Position numbers and translations under genes: made by a program. Of a DNA stretch of 47,123 nt, positions 15,532-23,296 are shown piece after piece. The notes below the pieces were generated by a model. That model made no database searches. It was not told where the DNA came from and saw only the letters and a list, made by a program, of their open reading frames with translations. Source of the stretch: a bacterium. GTDB lineage: Bacteria; RBG-13-66-14. The stretch is from NCBI GenBank assembly GCA_035528375.1, contig DATKYS010000030.1, positions 1-47,123 of the forward strand. The letters are read 5' to 3'. Numbering within the stretch: the first letter of the stretch is position 1; every line of letters starts with the position of its first letter.

Positions 15532-17028
15532 ATGCCCGAGCCGAAGCACTTCAAGAACTACATCGGCGGCGCGTGGGTCGAGGCCGCCTCCGGCGAACGC
15601 TACGAAAACCGCAACCCGGCCGATACAGACGACCTGGTCGCCACCCACCCGAGATCCGATGGGCGGGACGTGGACGCCGCCGTGGCCGCGGCCAGGGAGG
15701 CCTTCGAATCCTGGCGCCTGGTCCCCGCCCCCGAGCGCGGCCTGGCGATAATGAAGGCCGCGGAAATCCTGAAAGCGCGCAAAGAGGAAATTTCCCGGAT
15801 GATGACCCGGGAGATGGGCAAGGTCATCGCCGAGACCCGGGGTGACACCCAGGAGGCCATAGACTGCGGGATGTACGCCGCGGGGGAGGGCCGCCGCCTC
15901 TTCGGCCGCCACACACCCGTCGAGATGCGCAACAAATTCGGCATGGCCATCCGCCGGCCCGTGGGCGTCTGCGGCATGATAACCCCCTGGAATTTCCCCA
16001 TCGCCATCCCCTCGTGGAAGATGTTCCCCGCGCTCATCTGCGGCAACACCTGCGTCATCAAGCCCGCGACCCTCACCCCGGCGAGCGTGGGCAACTTCAT
16101 GGAGGTCTTCGAGGAGGCCGGCTTCCCGCCCGGCGTGGTGAACATGGTCACCGGCGGCGGCTCAACCGTGGGCAAGGCCATCGTCGAGCACCCCGATGTC
16201 AACCGCGTCTCGTTCACCGGCTCGGTGGAGATAGGCAACATGCTGGCCGGGCAGTGCGGGGCGCTGGGCAAGCCGTTTTCCGCCGAGCTGGGCGGCAAAA
16301 ACGCCCAGATCGTCATGGACGACGCCAACCTTCCCCTGGCGCTCGACGGCGTCCTGTGGGGCGCCTTCGGCACCACCGGCCAGCGCTGCACCGCCACCAG
16401 CCGCCTCATCCTCCACGAAAAAATCCACGACGGGTTCATGGAAAAGCTCATCGAGCGGGCCAAAAAGCTCAAGGTCGGCAACGGCCTCGACGAGTCCGTG
16501 GACATGGGCCCCGCCGTGTCCGAGGACCAACTCAAGACCGACCTCTACTACATCGAGGTGGGCAAGAACGAGGACAAGGCCGCGCTCGTCCTGGGCGGGA
16601 AGCGGCTCACCGGCGGCGCCTACGACAAGGGCTTCTTCATCGAGCCGACGATTTTTTCAGGGGTCAAGGCGGGGATGCGCCTGGAGCAGGAGGAGATTTT
16701 CGGCCCGATCCTTTCCGTGATAAAGGTCGGGAGCTTCGAGGAGGCCATCCGCGTCCAGAACGACACCGCCTACGGCCTCTCCAGCTCCATCTACACCGAG
16801 AACGTGAACCTGGCCTTCAAGGCGATTCAGGACATCGAGGCGGGGATAACGTACATCAACGGGCCGACCATCGGCGCCGAGGTGCACCTGCCCTTCGGCG
16901 GGGTGAAGGGCACCGGCAACGGGCACCGCGAGGCGTCCTGGACGGTGCTGGATTTCTACACCGAGTGGAAGAGCGTTTACGTGGAGTACTCCGGCAGGCT
17001 CCAGCGCGCGCAGATCGACAACCAGTAG
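15532..17028 (+). CDS. NAD(P)-dependent aldehyde dehydrogenase
   Basis: A 498-residue ALDH-superfamily enzyme oxidising an aldehyde to the acid with NAD(P). ATG 15532 follows GAGGAAC; the frame extends upstream only into the repeat. Motifs: TPWNFPIAIP (cofactor/substrate region), KPATLTPAS, F-T-G-S-V-E-I-G, the general base glutamate in S-A-E-L-G-G-K-N, the nucleophilic cysteine in T-T-G-Q-R-C-T-A-T-S-R, and E-I-F-G-P-I-L-S near the C-terminus. Overall it resembles the piperideine-6-carboxylate/aminoadipate-semialdehyde type group more than betaine aldehyde dehydrogenases, but the substrate cannot be fixed from sequence. It stands alone between repeat clusters. Confidence 0.9.
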   Translation: MPEPKHFKNYIGGAWVEAASGERYENRNPADTDDLVATHPRSDGRDVDAAVAAAREAFESWRLVPAPERGLAIMKAAEILKARKEEISRMMTREMGKVIAETRGDTQEAIDCGMYAAGEGRRLFGRHTPVEMRNKFGMAIRRPVGVCGMITPWNFPIAIPSWKMFPALICGNTCVIKPATLTPASVGNFMEVFEEAGFPPGVVNMVTGGGSTVGKAIVEHPDVNRVSFTGSVEIGNMLAGQCGALGKPFSAELGGKNAQIVMDDANLPLALDGVLWGAFGTTGQRCTATSRLILHEKIHDGFMEKLIERAKKLKVGNGLDESVDMGPAVSEDQLKTDLYYIEVGKNEDKAALVLGGKRLTGGAYDKGFFIEPTIFSGVKAGMRLEQEEIFGPILSVIKVGSFEEAIRVQNDTAYGLSSSIYTENVNLAFKAIQDIEAGITYINGPTIGAEVHLPFGGVKGTGNGHREASWTVLDFYTEWKSVYVEYSGRLQRAQIDNQ

Positions 17029-17035
17029 CACCTTT

Positions 17036-17135
17036 CATGTCCCCTCTCCCCTCTGGGGAGCGGCTCACCGACGGGCTAGGGAGGGGGGTTCATATCTCCT
17101 CGCCCCTTTGGGGAAAGGGATAGGGTGAGGGGTGA
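17036..17135 (+). repeat. Palindromic intergenic repeats
   Basis: Two variants of the cctctccc.../...gggagagg family, directly behind the aldehyde dehydrogenase gene. Confidence 0.65.
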
Positions 17136-17138
17136 GAT

Positions 17139-17207
17139 GTAGGGCGGCAGCTCTGTATGCCGCCCTCCTCAACGTTTTTCGGGCGGGGTACAGAGCCCCC
17201 GCCCTAC
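17139..17207. repeat. 69-bp MITE-like palindromic element
   Basis: Two 19-base arms, GTAGGGCGGCAGCTCTGTA and the inverse of GTAGGGCGGGGGCTCTGTA, face each other across about 31 bases that contain a further inverted GGGCGG/CCGCCC pair. It is probably a mobile non-coding repeat. The remaining bases up to 17373 are AT-rich and show nothing recognisable. Confidence 0.6.
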
Positions 17208-17373
17208 AGGTTGGTTTGCGTTTAACCGTTGGTAGGCTTACAACAAACATTGACGTAACGATAGTGGTAACTGTAGTTGTAGCGTGGACACTTAATGTGC
17301 CGGTCACAGCCGGGCTTCCTGCTATCTGCTACAATGCCTCCTTCTTATTTGGTGGCAGGATACCATACTTCTA

Positions 17374-18207
17374 CTACAAACATGCCCACATTATAAGAAG
17401 TCCAACACCAACAATTATAAGAAGCCATGGCACACTTAATAGCTCTTCCCTTTCTTGTGCCTGCCTTGCAAGTCTTTCCCTCTCTTGTTGTGCAAGCCTT
17501 TCCTCTTCTAGTCGTACGTCTCGTACGTCTGAACTACTTGTTGGGCAGTTAATTGTAAATGTTTTTCCAACATCAACATCGGCGTATTTGACATCAATCG
17601 TCTTCTGGTATCCATAAGTCCCTGAATATACAAATTTTATCTTGTGTGAACCTGTTGTAACGTCGTATTCAACAGGGCATACGCCTATGTATTGTCCATT
17701 AACATAAGCTTCAACACCGTCATCATTTGCCCTAATTCGTAAATGAATAACACTTGCTTTACTTGCCATTTCCTTTGCTAAATCATTACATATGCTGGGT
17801 ATTTGGTCCTCTCCTTCTGCCGTAAACGTGTCGGCTAATGTAATCTCTGCTGTCTCCACTTTAACAAAGCGGGTGGATACCGTATATGTGTTGCCAAATT
17901 TAGTAATACTGCCAACACCAACATAATCAGCCCCAAGTATTTGTCCTATCTGTACCGCTGTTGACGGGTCAACAAGCCCTGAAGTCTGAAATGCTTGTTC
18001 TTCTAAAACGCGGATTATCTGACCGCGCTCAATCAACCTAAAAGCGCCGGTATCGGACAGTCTTGAAGACAGAATCTCTGTTACCCCTCGTGCATAATCC
18101 TGGGAGCAGTTAATTCCCTCAAAGTCAACGACGGCCACGGTTGGGGTCGTCGCAAGAACGGCATTAACGGCGAAGAGGTAAGCGAGGAAACCAGCGATCT
18201 TCCGCAT
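17374..18207 (-). CDS. CsgG/LpoB-like domain protein with PEGA domain and C-terminal helix
   Basis: A 277-residue exported protein. ATG 18207 gives a signal peptide (MRKIAGFLAYLFAVNAVLA) with AAAGG nine bases upstream; the frame opens 12 codons earlier without benefit. Residues about 22-145 form a CsgG/FlgO/LpoB-type domain: VAVVDFEG, LSSRLSDTGAFRLIERGQI, and GQILGADYVGVGSITKFG. Residues about 155-215 are a PEGA-like beta domain (VEAYVNGQYIGVCPVEYDV, then G-S-H-K-I). A charged coiled coil (LEEERLAQQERERLARQAQ) and a terminal transmembrane helix (WLLIIVGVGLLIMWACL) follow. Such proteins are envelope-associated lipoprotein-like sensors or assembly factors. No lipobox is evident. The gene is AT-rich compared with its neighbours. 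Confidence 0.75.
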   Translation of the reverse strand: MRKIAGFLAYLFAVNAVLATTPTVAVVDFEGINCSQDYARGVTEILSSRLSDTGAFRLIERGQIIRVLEEQAFQTSGLVDPSTAVQIGQILGADYVGVGSITKFGNTYTVSTRFVKVETAEITLADTFTAEGEDQIPSICNDLAKEMASKASVIHLRIRANDDGVEAYVNGQYIGVCPVEYDVTTGSHKIKFVYSGTYGYQKTIDVKYADVDVGKTFTINCPTSSSDVRDVRLEEERLAQQERERLARQAQEREELLSVPWLLIIVGVGLLIMWACL

Positions 18208-18277
18208 GACTACAACCTTTTGTTGAGTTCTACTCCTCCTCAATCCTTTTTAAGTCTAGTAAAAGTGTGGGGGGTGC

Positions 18278-18283
18278 TGTCAA
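18278..18283 (-). promoter_or_regulatory. Possible -35 box for the CsgG/PEGA gene
   Basis: TTGACA on the minus strand, about 70 bases upstream of the start. Candidate -10 hexamers TACTAG and TAGACT lie 16 and 19 bases further on. Spacing is not ideal, so this is tentative. Confidence 0.3.
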
Positions 18284-18294
18284 GGTTTTTTTCA

Positions 18295-18358
18295 GCGGGG
18301 ACTAAAGTCCCCGCCCTACATTTCGACGGATTGAGGATAGAATCCCCGCCCTACATTA
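18295..18358. repeat. Short palindromes of the gggcgggga family
   Basis: Two units of the type agcggggactaaagtccccgcccta and ggatagaatccccgccctac. Similar units occur at 22500-22590 and 44807-44890. Confidence 0.55.
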
Positions 18359-18376
18359 CGTGAATCGAGGTCTGCT

Positions 18377-18403
18377 TCCCCCCTTGCGCGGGGGGATTTT
18401 TTT
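18377..18403 (+). terminator. Orphan strong terminator
   Basis: TCCCCCC-TTGCGC-GGGGGGA followed by seven T residues. It reads on the plus strand, but the nearest gene upstream is on the minus strand, so it does not close any visible plus-strand gene. Confidence 0.6.
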
Positions 18404-18443
18404 CGCTATTTTATGAACGAAGGGGTTTCGCGGGAGGGCGGAA

Positions 18444-18680
18444 ATGGAAGAATACTACCATGTTGACGTGCGGATGAAGGACGGGGAGGTGGTCCGGGCC
18501 ACGGCGCTCGGGCGCTTCGCCGCCTGGGTCTGCCCCTACTGCCGGCACCAGATGCTGGCGGAACTGGACTTCGACCCCGGCGCCCGGCCCACCCGGGCGA
18601 GCCACTGTTGCGAGAAGAGTTACCTCCTCCACGGCGATAGCGGCAGTCCCGAGAAAATCGGGTACATCGAGGAGCAGTAG
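18444..18680 (+). CDS. Small zinc-knuckle protein
   Basis: A 78-residue protein with GGGAGGGCGG before the ATG. It has a CPYC knuckle (about residues 32-35) and a later CC pair (residues 55-56, S-H-C-C-E-K) that could complete a zinc site. The N-terminus is a short beta hairpin (YYHVDVRMKDGEVVRATAL). No family was recognised. It stands alone, followed by dispersed repeats. Confidence 0.6.
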   Translation: MEEYYHVDVRMKDGEVVRATALGRFAAWVCPYCRHQMLAELDFDPGARPTRASHCCEKSYLLHGDSGSPEKIGYIEEQ

Positions 18681-18743
18681 GGGCGGGAATCTAAGCCCGC
18701 CCGACGTTTTCGCTCTTCCACCCCGACTCATGCCTGCGCCGAT

Positions 18744-18895
18744 GTAGGGGCCGACCGACGGCGCGCCGTTTAGGTCGGCCCGCATCTTTTCTAAGGTAGC
18801 CCTCACCCCGGCCCTCTCCCTAGAAGGGAGAGGGTGCTGCTACACCCCCCTCCCTAGCCCGTAGGCGCGCCTCCCCCCAAAGGGGGGAGGGGATG
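18744..18895 (+). repeat. Repeat cluster before the outer-membrane barrel gene
   Basis: One copy of the taggggccgacc...ggtcggccc hairpin, with ACGGCGCGCCG inserted in its loop, then two copies of the ccctcaccc...gggagaggg family. No gene was seen. Confidence 0.65.
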
Positions 18896-18933
18896 TGTTA
18901 TCCTCTTTTCGGACGATTAACCGAGGAGGCCGG

Positions 18934-19542
18934 TTGAAGCGGACCGTCGTTTTATTACTCCTCGCGGCGCTGGCCGCCGGGGCGCTCGAGGTGGGCGTGA
19001 CCCTCTCCGCCCGGGGCTTATTCGCCCTGGACTCGCCCTACTCCTTCGACGCCTTCTGGGACCAGGACATAGACGCGGGCGTACAGTACGGCTTCGGCTT
19101 CATGCTCAATCTTTTCCTGGGCGGCGGATTCGCCCTGGGACCCTGCGTCTCCGGCACCTTCTTCACCGATGAAATCGCCCTGGACGACCCCTACTCGGAC
19201 TACGACACAGCCTACACCTACGACTGGACCGAGCTTTTCTTCGGGCTGGGGGCGCGCTACGACTTCGTCACCCGCGGCAGCTACCGCCCCTGGGTCCGCA
19301 TCGCCGGCGGCTACCTCTCCACCGACCTCACCGTCACCGAGAAGGGCGTGGGGACGACGGACTCCTCCGGGGGGAACTGGGGGGCGGAGGCCGGGCTGGG
19401 ACTCGACCTCTACATGGCCGACTACTTCAGCGTGGGCGTTTCCTGCGAGTACCGCCTGACGGGCGTTGGGATGGATTCCGAGGTTTTAGCCGACACCGCG
19501 TCGGCGCTCGGCGCCGGGGTGAACCTGGGCTTCGTTTTCTAA
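18934..19542 (+). CDS. Outer-membrane beta-barrel protein
   Basis: A 202-residue exported protein. The start is TTG 18934, preceded by GAGGAGG (18923-18929), which opens a signal peptide (MKRTVVLLLLAALAAGALEV). The mature part has alternating hydrophobic strands with glycine and aromatic girdles (GFGFMLNLFLGGGFALGPCV, FGLGARYDFVTRG, WVRIAGGYLSTDL) and ends in a strand finishing with F (GVNLGFVF), a typical C-terminal outer-membrane insertion signal. It fits the eight-stranded OmpA/OmpW-like size class. Function unknown. A 31-codon truncated sibling begins 11 bases downstream. Confidence 0.75.
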   Translation: MKRTVVLLLLAALAAGALEVGVTLSARGLFALDSPYSFDAFWDQDIDAGVQYGFGFMLNLFLGGGFALGPCVSGTFFTDEIALDDPYSDYDTAYTYDWTELFFGLGARYDFVTRGSYRPWVRIAGGYLSTDLTVTEKGVGTTDSSGGNWGAEAGLGLDLYMADYFSVGVSCEYRLTGVGMDSEVLADTASALGAGVNLGFVF

Positions 19543-19552
19543 GAGATGGAGC

Positions 19553-19645
19553 ATGAGACGCTGGATTTGGTTTATCCTAGTATTCTTATACGCGACCGCC
19601 GCGCAGGGGCTCGGTTTCGGCTTCAACGCCGGGATCAACCTGTAA
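19553..19645 (+). pseudogene. Truncated sibling of the outer-membrane barrel gene
   Basis: GGAGC then ATG 19553 opens a 30-residue frame: MRRWIWFILVFLYATAAQG followed by LGFGFNAGINL and TAA. This is a signal peptide plus the first strand of a barrel protein, cut off by the stop. No continuation was seen in the other frames of the next 100 bases. It is either a remnant or a genuine exported micropeptide. Confidence 0.5.
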
Positions 19646-19750
19646 TTTACCATTGTATGAGTGACCGGCCGACGCGCCCTTGAACCGGCGCGCCACTCTA
19701 TGTTAATCTGGCCGCGGGACCGGCTAACGCGTTGAAACGGAAAAGGCAGA

Positions 19751-19984
19751 ATGCCCTCCTTCGATGACGTCCCCATCAAAAAGGGTGGCGAGGTGGTGGC
19801 CCAGGCCATGGGAATGGGCCCGCGGGTCGTCTTCCGCTGCGTCAACAGCAACTGTTACGCCCAGCTCCTGTTCAACGCCGCCGAGGAGGAGGCCGGGGTC
19901 GGGATATGCCAGGGCTGCGGGGCGCAGTACCGGCTGACCCTGTCCCCCGACGACGGACGGATCGTCGGTCTGGAGATGCTCTGA
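19751..19984 (+). CDS. Small zinc-ribbon protein
   Basis: A 77-residue cytoplasmic protein. It carries two cysteine pairs, C-V-N-S-N-C (about residues 30-35) and C-Q-G-C (about 53-56), spaced as in a zinc ribbon, followed by a short beta hairpin (AQYRLTLSPDDGRIVGLEM). AAAAGG precedes the ATG. No family assigned. A hairpin terminator begins 26 bases later, so it is a single-gene unit. Confidence 0.65.
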   Translation: MPSFDDVPIKKGGEVVAQAMGMGPRVVFRCVNSNCYAQLLFNAAEEEAGVGICQGCGAQYRLTLSPDDGRIVGLEML

Positions 19985-20009
19985 TCCCGCTCGAATCGAA
20001 ACGTACACT

Positions 20010-20034
20010 GGTCGGCGATGGCCGGCCCTTTTTT
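20010..20034 (+). terminator. Rho-independent terminator
   Basis: GGTCGGC-GATG-GCCGGCC stem followed by C and six T residues. Confidence 0.7.
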
Positions 20035-20134
20035 ATGTAATCTCGACTTCCCGGATTGAATAATGTCCGGGCCCCGGCGCATAATCCGATGCGGTTCCCC
20101 ATGGATGGGAGAATTTTGGGCTGATGGAGGAAGA

Positions 20135-20335
20135 ATGAACGCGAAGGCCGAGTTCCCGGCGATCGGCAAGATGTCGGAAAAATTCTTCGACGCGGTGATT
20201 TACACCTTTCTGGGTGCGGTCCGTCCCGAGGTGCTCGTCGGCCCGCGGCACGGGGTGGACACCGCCGTCGTCCGCACCGGTCACGTTCGGGTCCGCGACC
20301 CTCGTCCCTTTTATTTTACCCGGTCCTTGTCCTAA
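20135..20335 (+). pseudogene. Truncated AIR synthase-related (PurM/HypE-like) protein, N-terminal fragment
   Basis: A 66-residue frame with a good GGAGGA ribosome binding site. Residues 10-50 read as the start of an AIR synthase-related/HypE-like ATPase (IGKMSEKFFDAVIY, then LGAVRPEVLVGPRHGVDTAVV), where intact relatives run to about 330 residues. The frame then leaves the family sequence (RPFYFTRSLS) and stops 31 bases before the nitroreductase ATG. No downstream remainder was found, so the 3' part was deleted. Confidence 0.6.
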
Positions 20336-20366
20336 ACTTGGGTGTACCGTCGTCCCGAGGTGAGGC

Positions 20367-20978
20367 ATGCCCGCCGAAGACTTGAGCCCGATCGAGCGCC
20401 CGGCGTCCACGGACCACCCGGTCCACGGGCTCATAGCCGCCCGCTGGAGCCCCCGGGCCCTGGACCCCGACCGCCCCGTGGAACGGGAGAAGCTCGAGAG
20501 CATTTTTGAAGCCGCCCGCTGGGCGCCCTCCTGCTTCAACGACCAGCCCTGGAATTTTTTAGTATTCACCACCGAGAACCCCGAGACTCTCGAAAAGGCG
20601 CGTGAGAGCCTCTCCGAGGGCAACGACTGGGCGCGGAAGGCTCCGGTGCTCATCTTCTCCGTCGCCCGTAAAAATTTCACCCACAACGGCAAGCCCAACC
20701 GTTTCGCGGAGCACGACCAGGGCATGGCCTCGGTCCTGGCCGCGCTGGAGGCGGTGAACCGGGGGCTCTGCTTCCACCAGATGGCCGGCTTCTCGCGAGC
20801 CAAGCTCGCCGAGAGCTTCGGTGTCCCCGAGGACCACGAGGTAATGGCGGCCATCGCGGTGGGTTATCCGGGAAAAATCGCCGACCTGCCCCCCGAGAAA
20901 CGTGAGGCCGAGACCGCTCCGCGGGAGCGTAGACCCCAGACCGCCTTCGTCCACTACAACGGCTGGCAGCCCCGATAA
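20367..20978 (+). CDS. Nitroreductase family protein
   Basis: A 203-residue FMN-dependent nitroreductase-fold protein. The N-terminus has the FMN phosphate-binding signature with A-A-R-W-S-P-R-A-L, then F-E-A-A-R-W-A-P-S-C-F-N-D-Q-P-W-N-F-L-V (about residues 49-68). Later segments match the family: APVLIFSVA, D-Q-G-M-A-S-V-L-A-A-L-E-A-V-N-R-G-L (about 116-133) and A-A-I-A-V-G-Y-P-G (about 165-173). It likely reduces quinones, nitro or other small electrophiles with NAD(P)H. GAGGTGAGG precedes the ATG. Confidence 0.9.
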   Translation: MPAEDLSPIERPASTDHPVHGLIAARWSPRALDPDRPVEREKLESIFEAARWAPSCFNDQPWNFLVFTTENPETLEKARESLSEGNDWARKAPVLIFSVARKNFTHNGKPNRFAEHDQGMASVLAALEAVNRGLCFHQMAGFSRAKLAESFGVPEDHEVMAAIAVGYPGKIADLPPEKREAETAPRERRPQTAFVHYNGWQPR

Positions 20979-21035
20979 AAAGATGACAGCCCCGGGTTGC
21001 GTGTGCTAACTTTACGGGCGCCGCAGAGGAGTACC

Positions 21036-21494
21036 ATGGCCGACATCCAACTCCAGGTGCAGCTTTCGCGACCCCCGACCGACGTCTGGAAAGCCCTTTT
21101 CAACCCGGCCGCCCGGCGCATCTGGTGGGCGTACGGCATCCAGCTCCAGCCGGAGTCCGGCTCCCCCTTCTTCGAATACTGGCGCGACGGTGACGGACAC
21201 GAGCGCGTCAGCCGGGGCAAGGTCCTCTCCGCCAAGAAGAACCGGCTCCTGCGCCTGAGCTGGCAGGACGACGACTGGCCCGCCGCCACGCAGGTGGAGT
21301 TCAGGCTGGCCTCCAAGCGGGGCGCGACGAACCTGACCCTGGTCCACTCCGGCTTCGAGGCCCTGGGGCCCAAGCTCCAGTACAACGTCGAGGAGTACAC
21401 CGGCGGCTGGGAGGCGCTCCTCGAGGACCTGCGGGTCTACCTCGAGGGGCCGGCCGAGGAGCTCGCCGAAACGCCGGAAGACGACGAAACGTAA
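21036..21494 (+). CDS. SRPBCC (AHSA1/START-like) domain protein
   Basis: A 152-residue protein starting at ATG 21036 behind AGAGGAG. It has the helix-grip layout of AHSA1-type SRPBCC proteins: an opening strand IQLQVQLSRPPTDVWKALFN, W-W-A-Y-G-I, G-K-V-L-S-A-K-K-N-R-L-L-R-L-S-W, and the closing TLVHSGF...GWEALLEDLRVYLEG. These domains hold a hydrophobic pocket and act as ligand carriers, cyclases, or activators of Hsp90-like proteins; the ligand here is unknown. The next small gene starts 16 bases on, so the two may be co-transcribed. Confidence 0.8.
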   Translation: MADIQLQVQLSRPPTDVWKALFNPAARRIWWAYGIQLQPESGSPFFEYWRDGDGHERVSRGKVLSAKKNRLLRLSWQDDDWPAATQVEFRLASKRGATNLTLVHSGFEALGPKLQYNVEEYTGGWEALLEDLRVYLEGPAEELAETPEDDET

Positions 21495-21510
21495 CCCCGG
21501 GGGACGTGAC

Positions 21511-21753
21511 ATGGACGAGAAAAAGTTCCGAGCCGTGCTGGAGGAGATAGCCGCCGAGATGGGCCGGGGCTCCCGCGTGGCCAAGGACAAGCTGGACGAG
21601 TGGACGCTCAAGGTGAAGGACGCCTGGCCCGAGGTGGAGGGTAGCTTCGAGCGATTCGGCCGGGCCTTCGCCGCCAGCATCGGCGCCTTCGCCAAGGCCT
21701 TCCGCGACTCCTACCACGGGGAGGACGAGGATGGAGAGGATGAAAAGGAATAA
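21511..21753 (+). CDS. Small amphipathic helical protein
   Basis: An 80-residue charged, nearly all-helical protein (FRAVLEEIAAEMGRGSR...KVKDAWPEVEGSFERFG) with an acidic tail GEDEDGEDEKE. GGGGGACGTG precedes the ATG. No family was recognised. Its end overlaps the start of the following lipoprotein gene by 23 bases, indicating translational coupling with it. Confidence 0.65.
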   Translation: MDEKKFRAVLEEIAAEMGRGSRVAKDKLDEWTLKVKDAWPEVEGSFERFGRAFAASIGAFAKAFRDSYHGEDEDGEDEKE

Positions 21754-22444
21754 TAACAACCGCCCGGCACGAAGGGGCGTGATTGCAGCCGCTTTCACCC
21801 TGGCGTCCCTTTTACTTCTTGTCGGCTGCGCCTCTCCGACCGGCGTGGAGGGCAGCGACATGTGGTGGCCCCAGGCCGTCGGCTGGAGCTGGCTCTACGT
21901 CGCGACCGACCAGGATGACCTCGAGATAAATGTGAATATCGAGGACACCGCCGAGTACGGGGACCACGAGTGTTTCATCAACGAGTTCGGAGACTACGAT
22001 TCCCACGAGGGGATGCTCGTCGCGGTCCGCCCCACCTCGGACGAGGCCTTCGAGATTTGGGACCAGCGATTCTGGGTGGACCTGGGCGACGGCTGGTGGG
22101 TCGAGACGGAGCTGCGCTACACCGACCCGATCACCGTTTACATCTCGGGCACGCTCGACGACCCCGTCTCGGACTCGGGCGAGGGTGTCGTTTACGTGAG
22201 CGGAATCCCCGTCGGCGACGGGTTCACGGCCACACTGACCTCGGAGACCCTGGAGACCGGCGTCGAGCTCGAGGTCCAGGACACGACATACACCGACATG
22301 CGCCGGTTGGAATTCACCCTCGAGAGCGACGTGCAGGACCCGGTGGTCTCCCACGGCTACTTCAAGCGTGGCGTGGGGCTGGTCCGCAGTGAGGGCCTCT
22401 GGGGCTACGGCGTGCTGGAACTCGTGAGCTACGAGACGCCGTAG
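21731..22444 (+). CDS. Lipoprotein of unknown function
   Basis: A 237-residue lipoprotein. A basic N-terminus (MERMKRNNNNRPARRG) and hydrophobic stretch end in the lipobox L-L-V-G-C (Cys about residue 33). ATG 21731 is favoured over 21740 because GGGGAGG lies six bases upstream. The mature protein is acidic and beta-rich with the opening P-Q-A-V-G-W-S-W-L-Y (a pattern common in secreted beta-domain lipoproteins), and later S-H-G-Y-F-K-R-G-V-G-L-V-R, typical of proteins in which a threshold signal ends in a VGLV strand. Function is not assigned. Confidence 0.7.
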   Translation: MERMKRNNNNRPARRGVIAAAFTLASLLLLVGCASPTGVEGSDMWWPQAVGWSWLYVATDQDDLEINVNIEDTAEYGDHECFINEFGDYDSHEGMLVAVRPTSDEAFEIWDQRFWVDLGDGWWVETELRYTDPITVYISGTLDDPVSDSGEGVVYVSGIPVGDGFTATLTSETLETGVELEVQDTTYTDMRRLEFTLESDVQDPVVSHGYFKRGVGLVRSEGLWGYGVLELVSYETP

Positions 22445-22499
22445 GATTCGATGGGGCGCGAGGTGTGTTTTTCCCCGTGTCCGTTCCTCACCGTTCAAC

Positions 22500-22665
22500 C
22501 ACAGGGCGGGGGCTTGAGTGCCCCGCCCGTTTTCACCCCTCACCCCAAGCCACGATGCCGTAGGGCGGGGAATCATTTCCCCGCCGCTTCAACGCATATA
22601 CCCCGACCCTCGCCCTAGCCCGTCGGCGTGCCGCTCCCTAAAAGGGAAAGGGGATGGAAGGCAGG
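22500..22665. repeat. Dispersed palindromic repeats
   Basis: The gap from 22445 to 22743 holds two units of the agggcgggg.../...ccccgcc family and one cctcgcccta...ctccctaaaagggaaagggg unit. No gene was seen. Confidence 0.6.
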
Positions 22666-22702
22666 TTTCCCACGGGGACGGGGATATCTCGGCGCCCCCC
22701 TG

Positions 22703-22711
22703 TGCTATAAT
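22703..22711 (+). promoter_or_regulatory. Extended -10 promoter
   Basis: TGC-TATAAT with perfect -10, 32 bases before the ATG of the next lipoprotein; same form as the one at 3706-3714. Confidence 0.5.
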
Positions 22712-22743
22712 CGCCTTCGACTGAAACGACCCAAGGAGAGCGG

Positions 22744-23295
22744 ATGGACCTGTTGAGACTCTTCGCCGCACTGGGCTACGTGGCCCTGGTCGTCCTGTTG
22801 GGGTGCGCCGGTGGGGAGGGTGAATCCGCCGACAACGCCGCGCAGAACGCCGTGGTCGCCCTGCCGGACGTCTCGCCCGGCGAGGTGTACATGGCCTACG
22901 TGCGCTCGGTCCGCCGCGGGGAGTTCGACCGCCTCACCTCCTACTACTCGAAGGAAGCCCTGGCGGAGCTGGACCAGCTCGCCGGTGAGATGAACCGGGA
23001 GGCTCCGGAGCTGAAGCTGTCCGCGGAGAAGATGATCGTGGACGCCGCCCGCCAGGCGGAGCCCGGTTTCGCCGACGAGGTGGATATCCTGAGCGAGGTC
23101 GTGGACGCCGAGCGCGGCACGGCCGAGGTCTCCTGGCGCACCGCCGACACGCCCGCCGGCGGGGAGGGGTTCGTCTTCTTCGTCCTCGAGGACGGGGCGT
23201 GGAAAATCGGGCTGGAGAGCCCCGCGCCCCCCGAGGATGAAAGAACGGCTCCGGTGCTGCCCTCGGGTTCCGGCGCGACCGGGACGGTGCAGTGA
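22744..23295 (+). CDS. DUF4878-like lipoprotein
   Basis: A 183-residue lipoprotein with lipobox V-L-L-G-C (Cys about residue 21) and AAGGAG before the ATG. The mature part begins with a low-complexity Ala/Asp linker and then P-G-E-V-Y-M-A-Y-V-R-S-V-R-R-G-E-F-D-R-L-T-S-Y-Y-S, the helix of an NTF2-like (DUF4878-type) fold. It closes with strands ending in F-V-L-E-D-G-A-W-K-I-G-L. NTF2-like lipoproteins bind small ligands or partners in the envelope; the role here is unknown. Extended -10 promoter upstream; ogt starts one base after the stop codon. Confidence 0.7.
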   Translation: MDLLRLFAALGYVALVVLLGCAGGEGESADNAAQNAVVALPDVSPGEVYMAYVRSVRRGEFDRLTSYYSKEALAELDQLAGEMNREAPELKLSAEKMIVDAARQAEPGFADEVDILSEVVDAERGTAEVSWRTADTPAGGEGFVFFVLEDGAWKIGLESPAPPEDERTAPVLPSGSGATGTVQ

Positions 23296-23296
23296 C

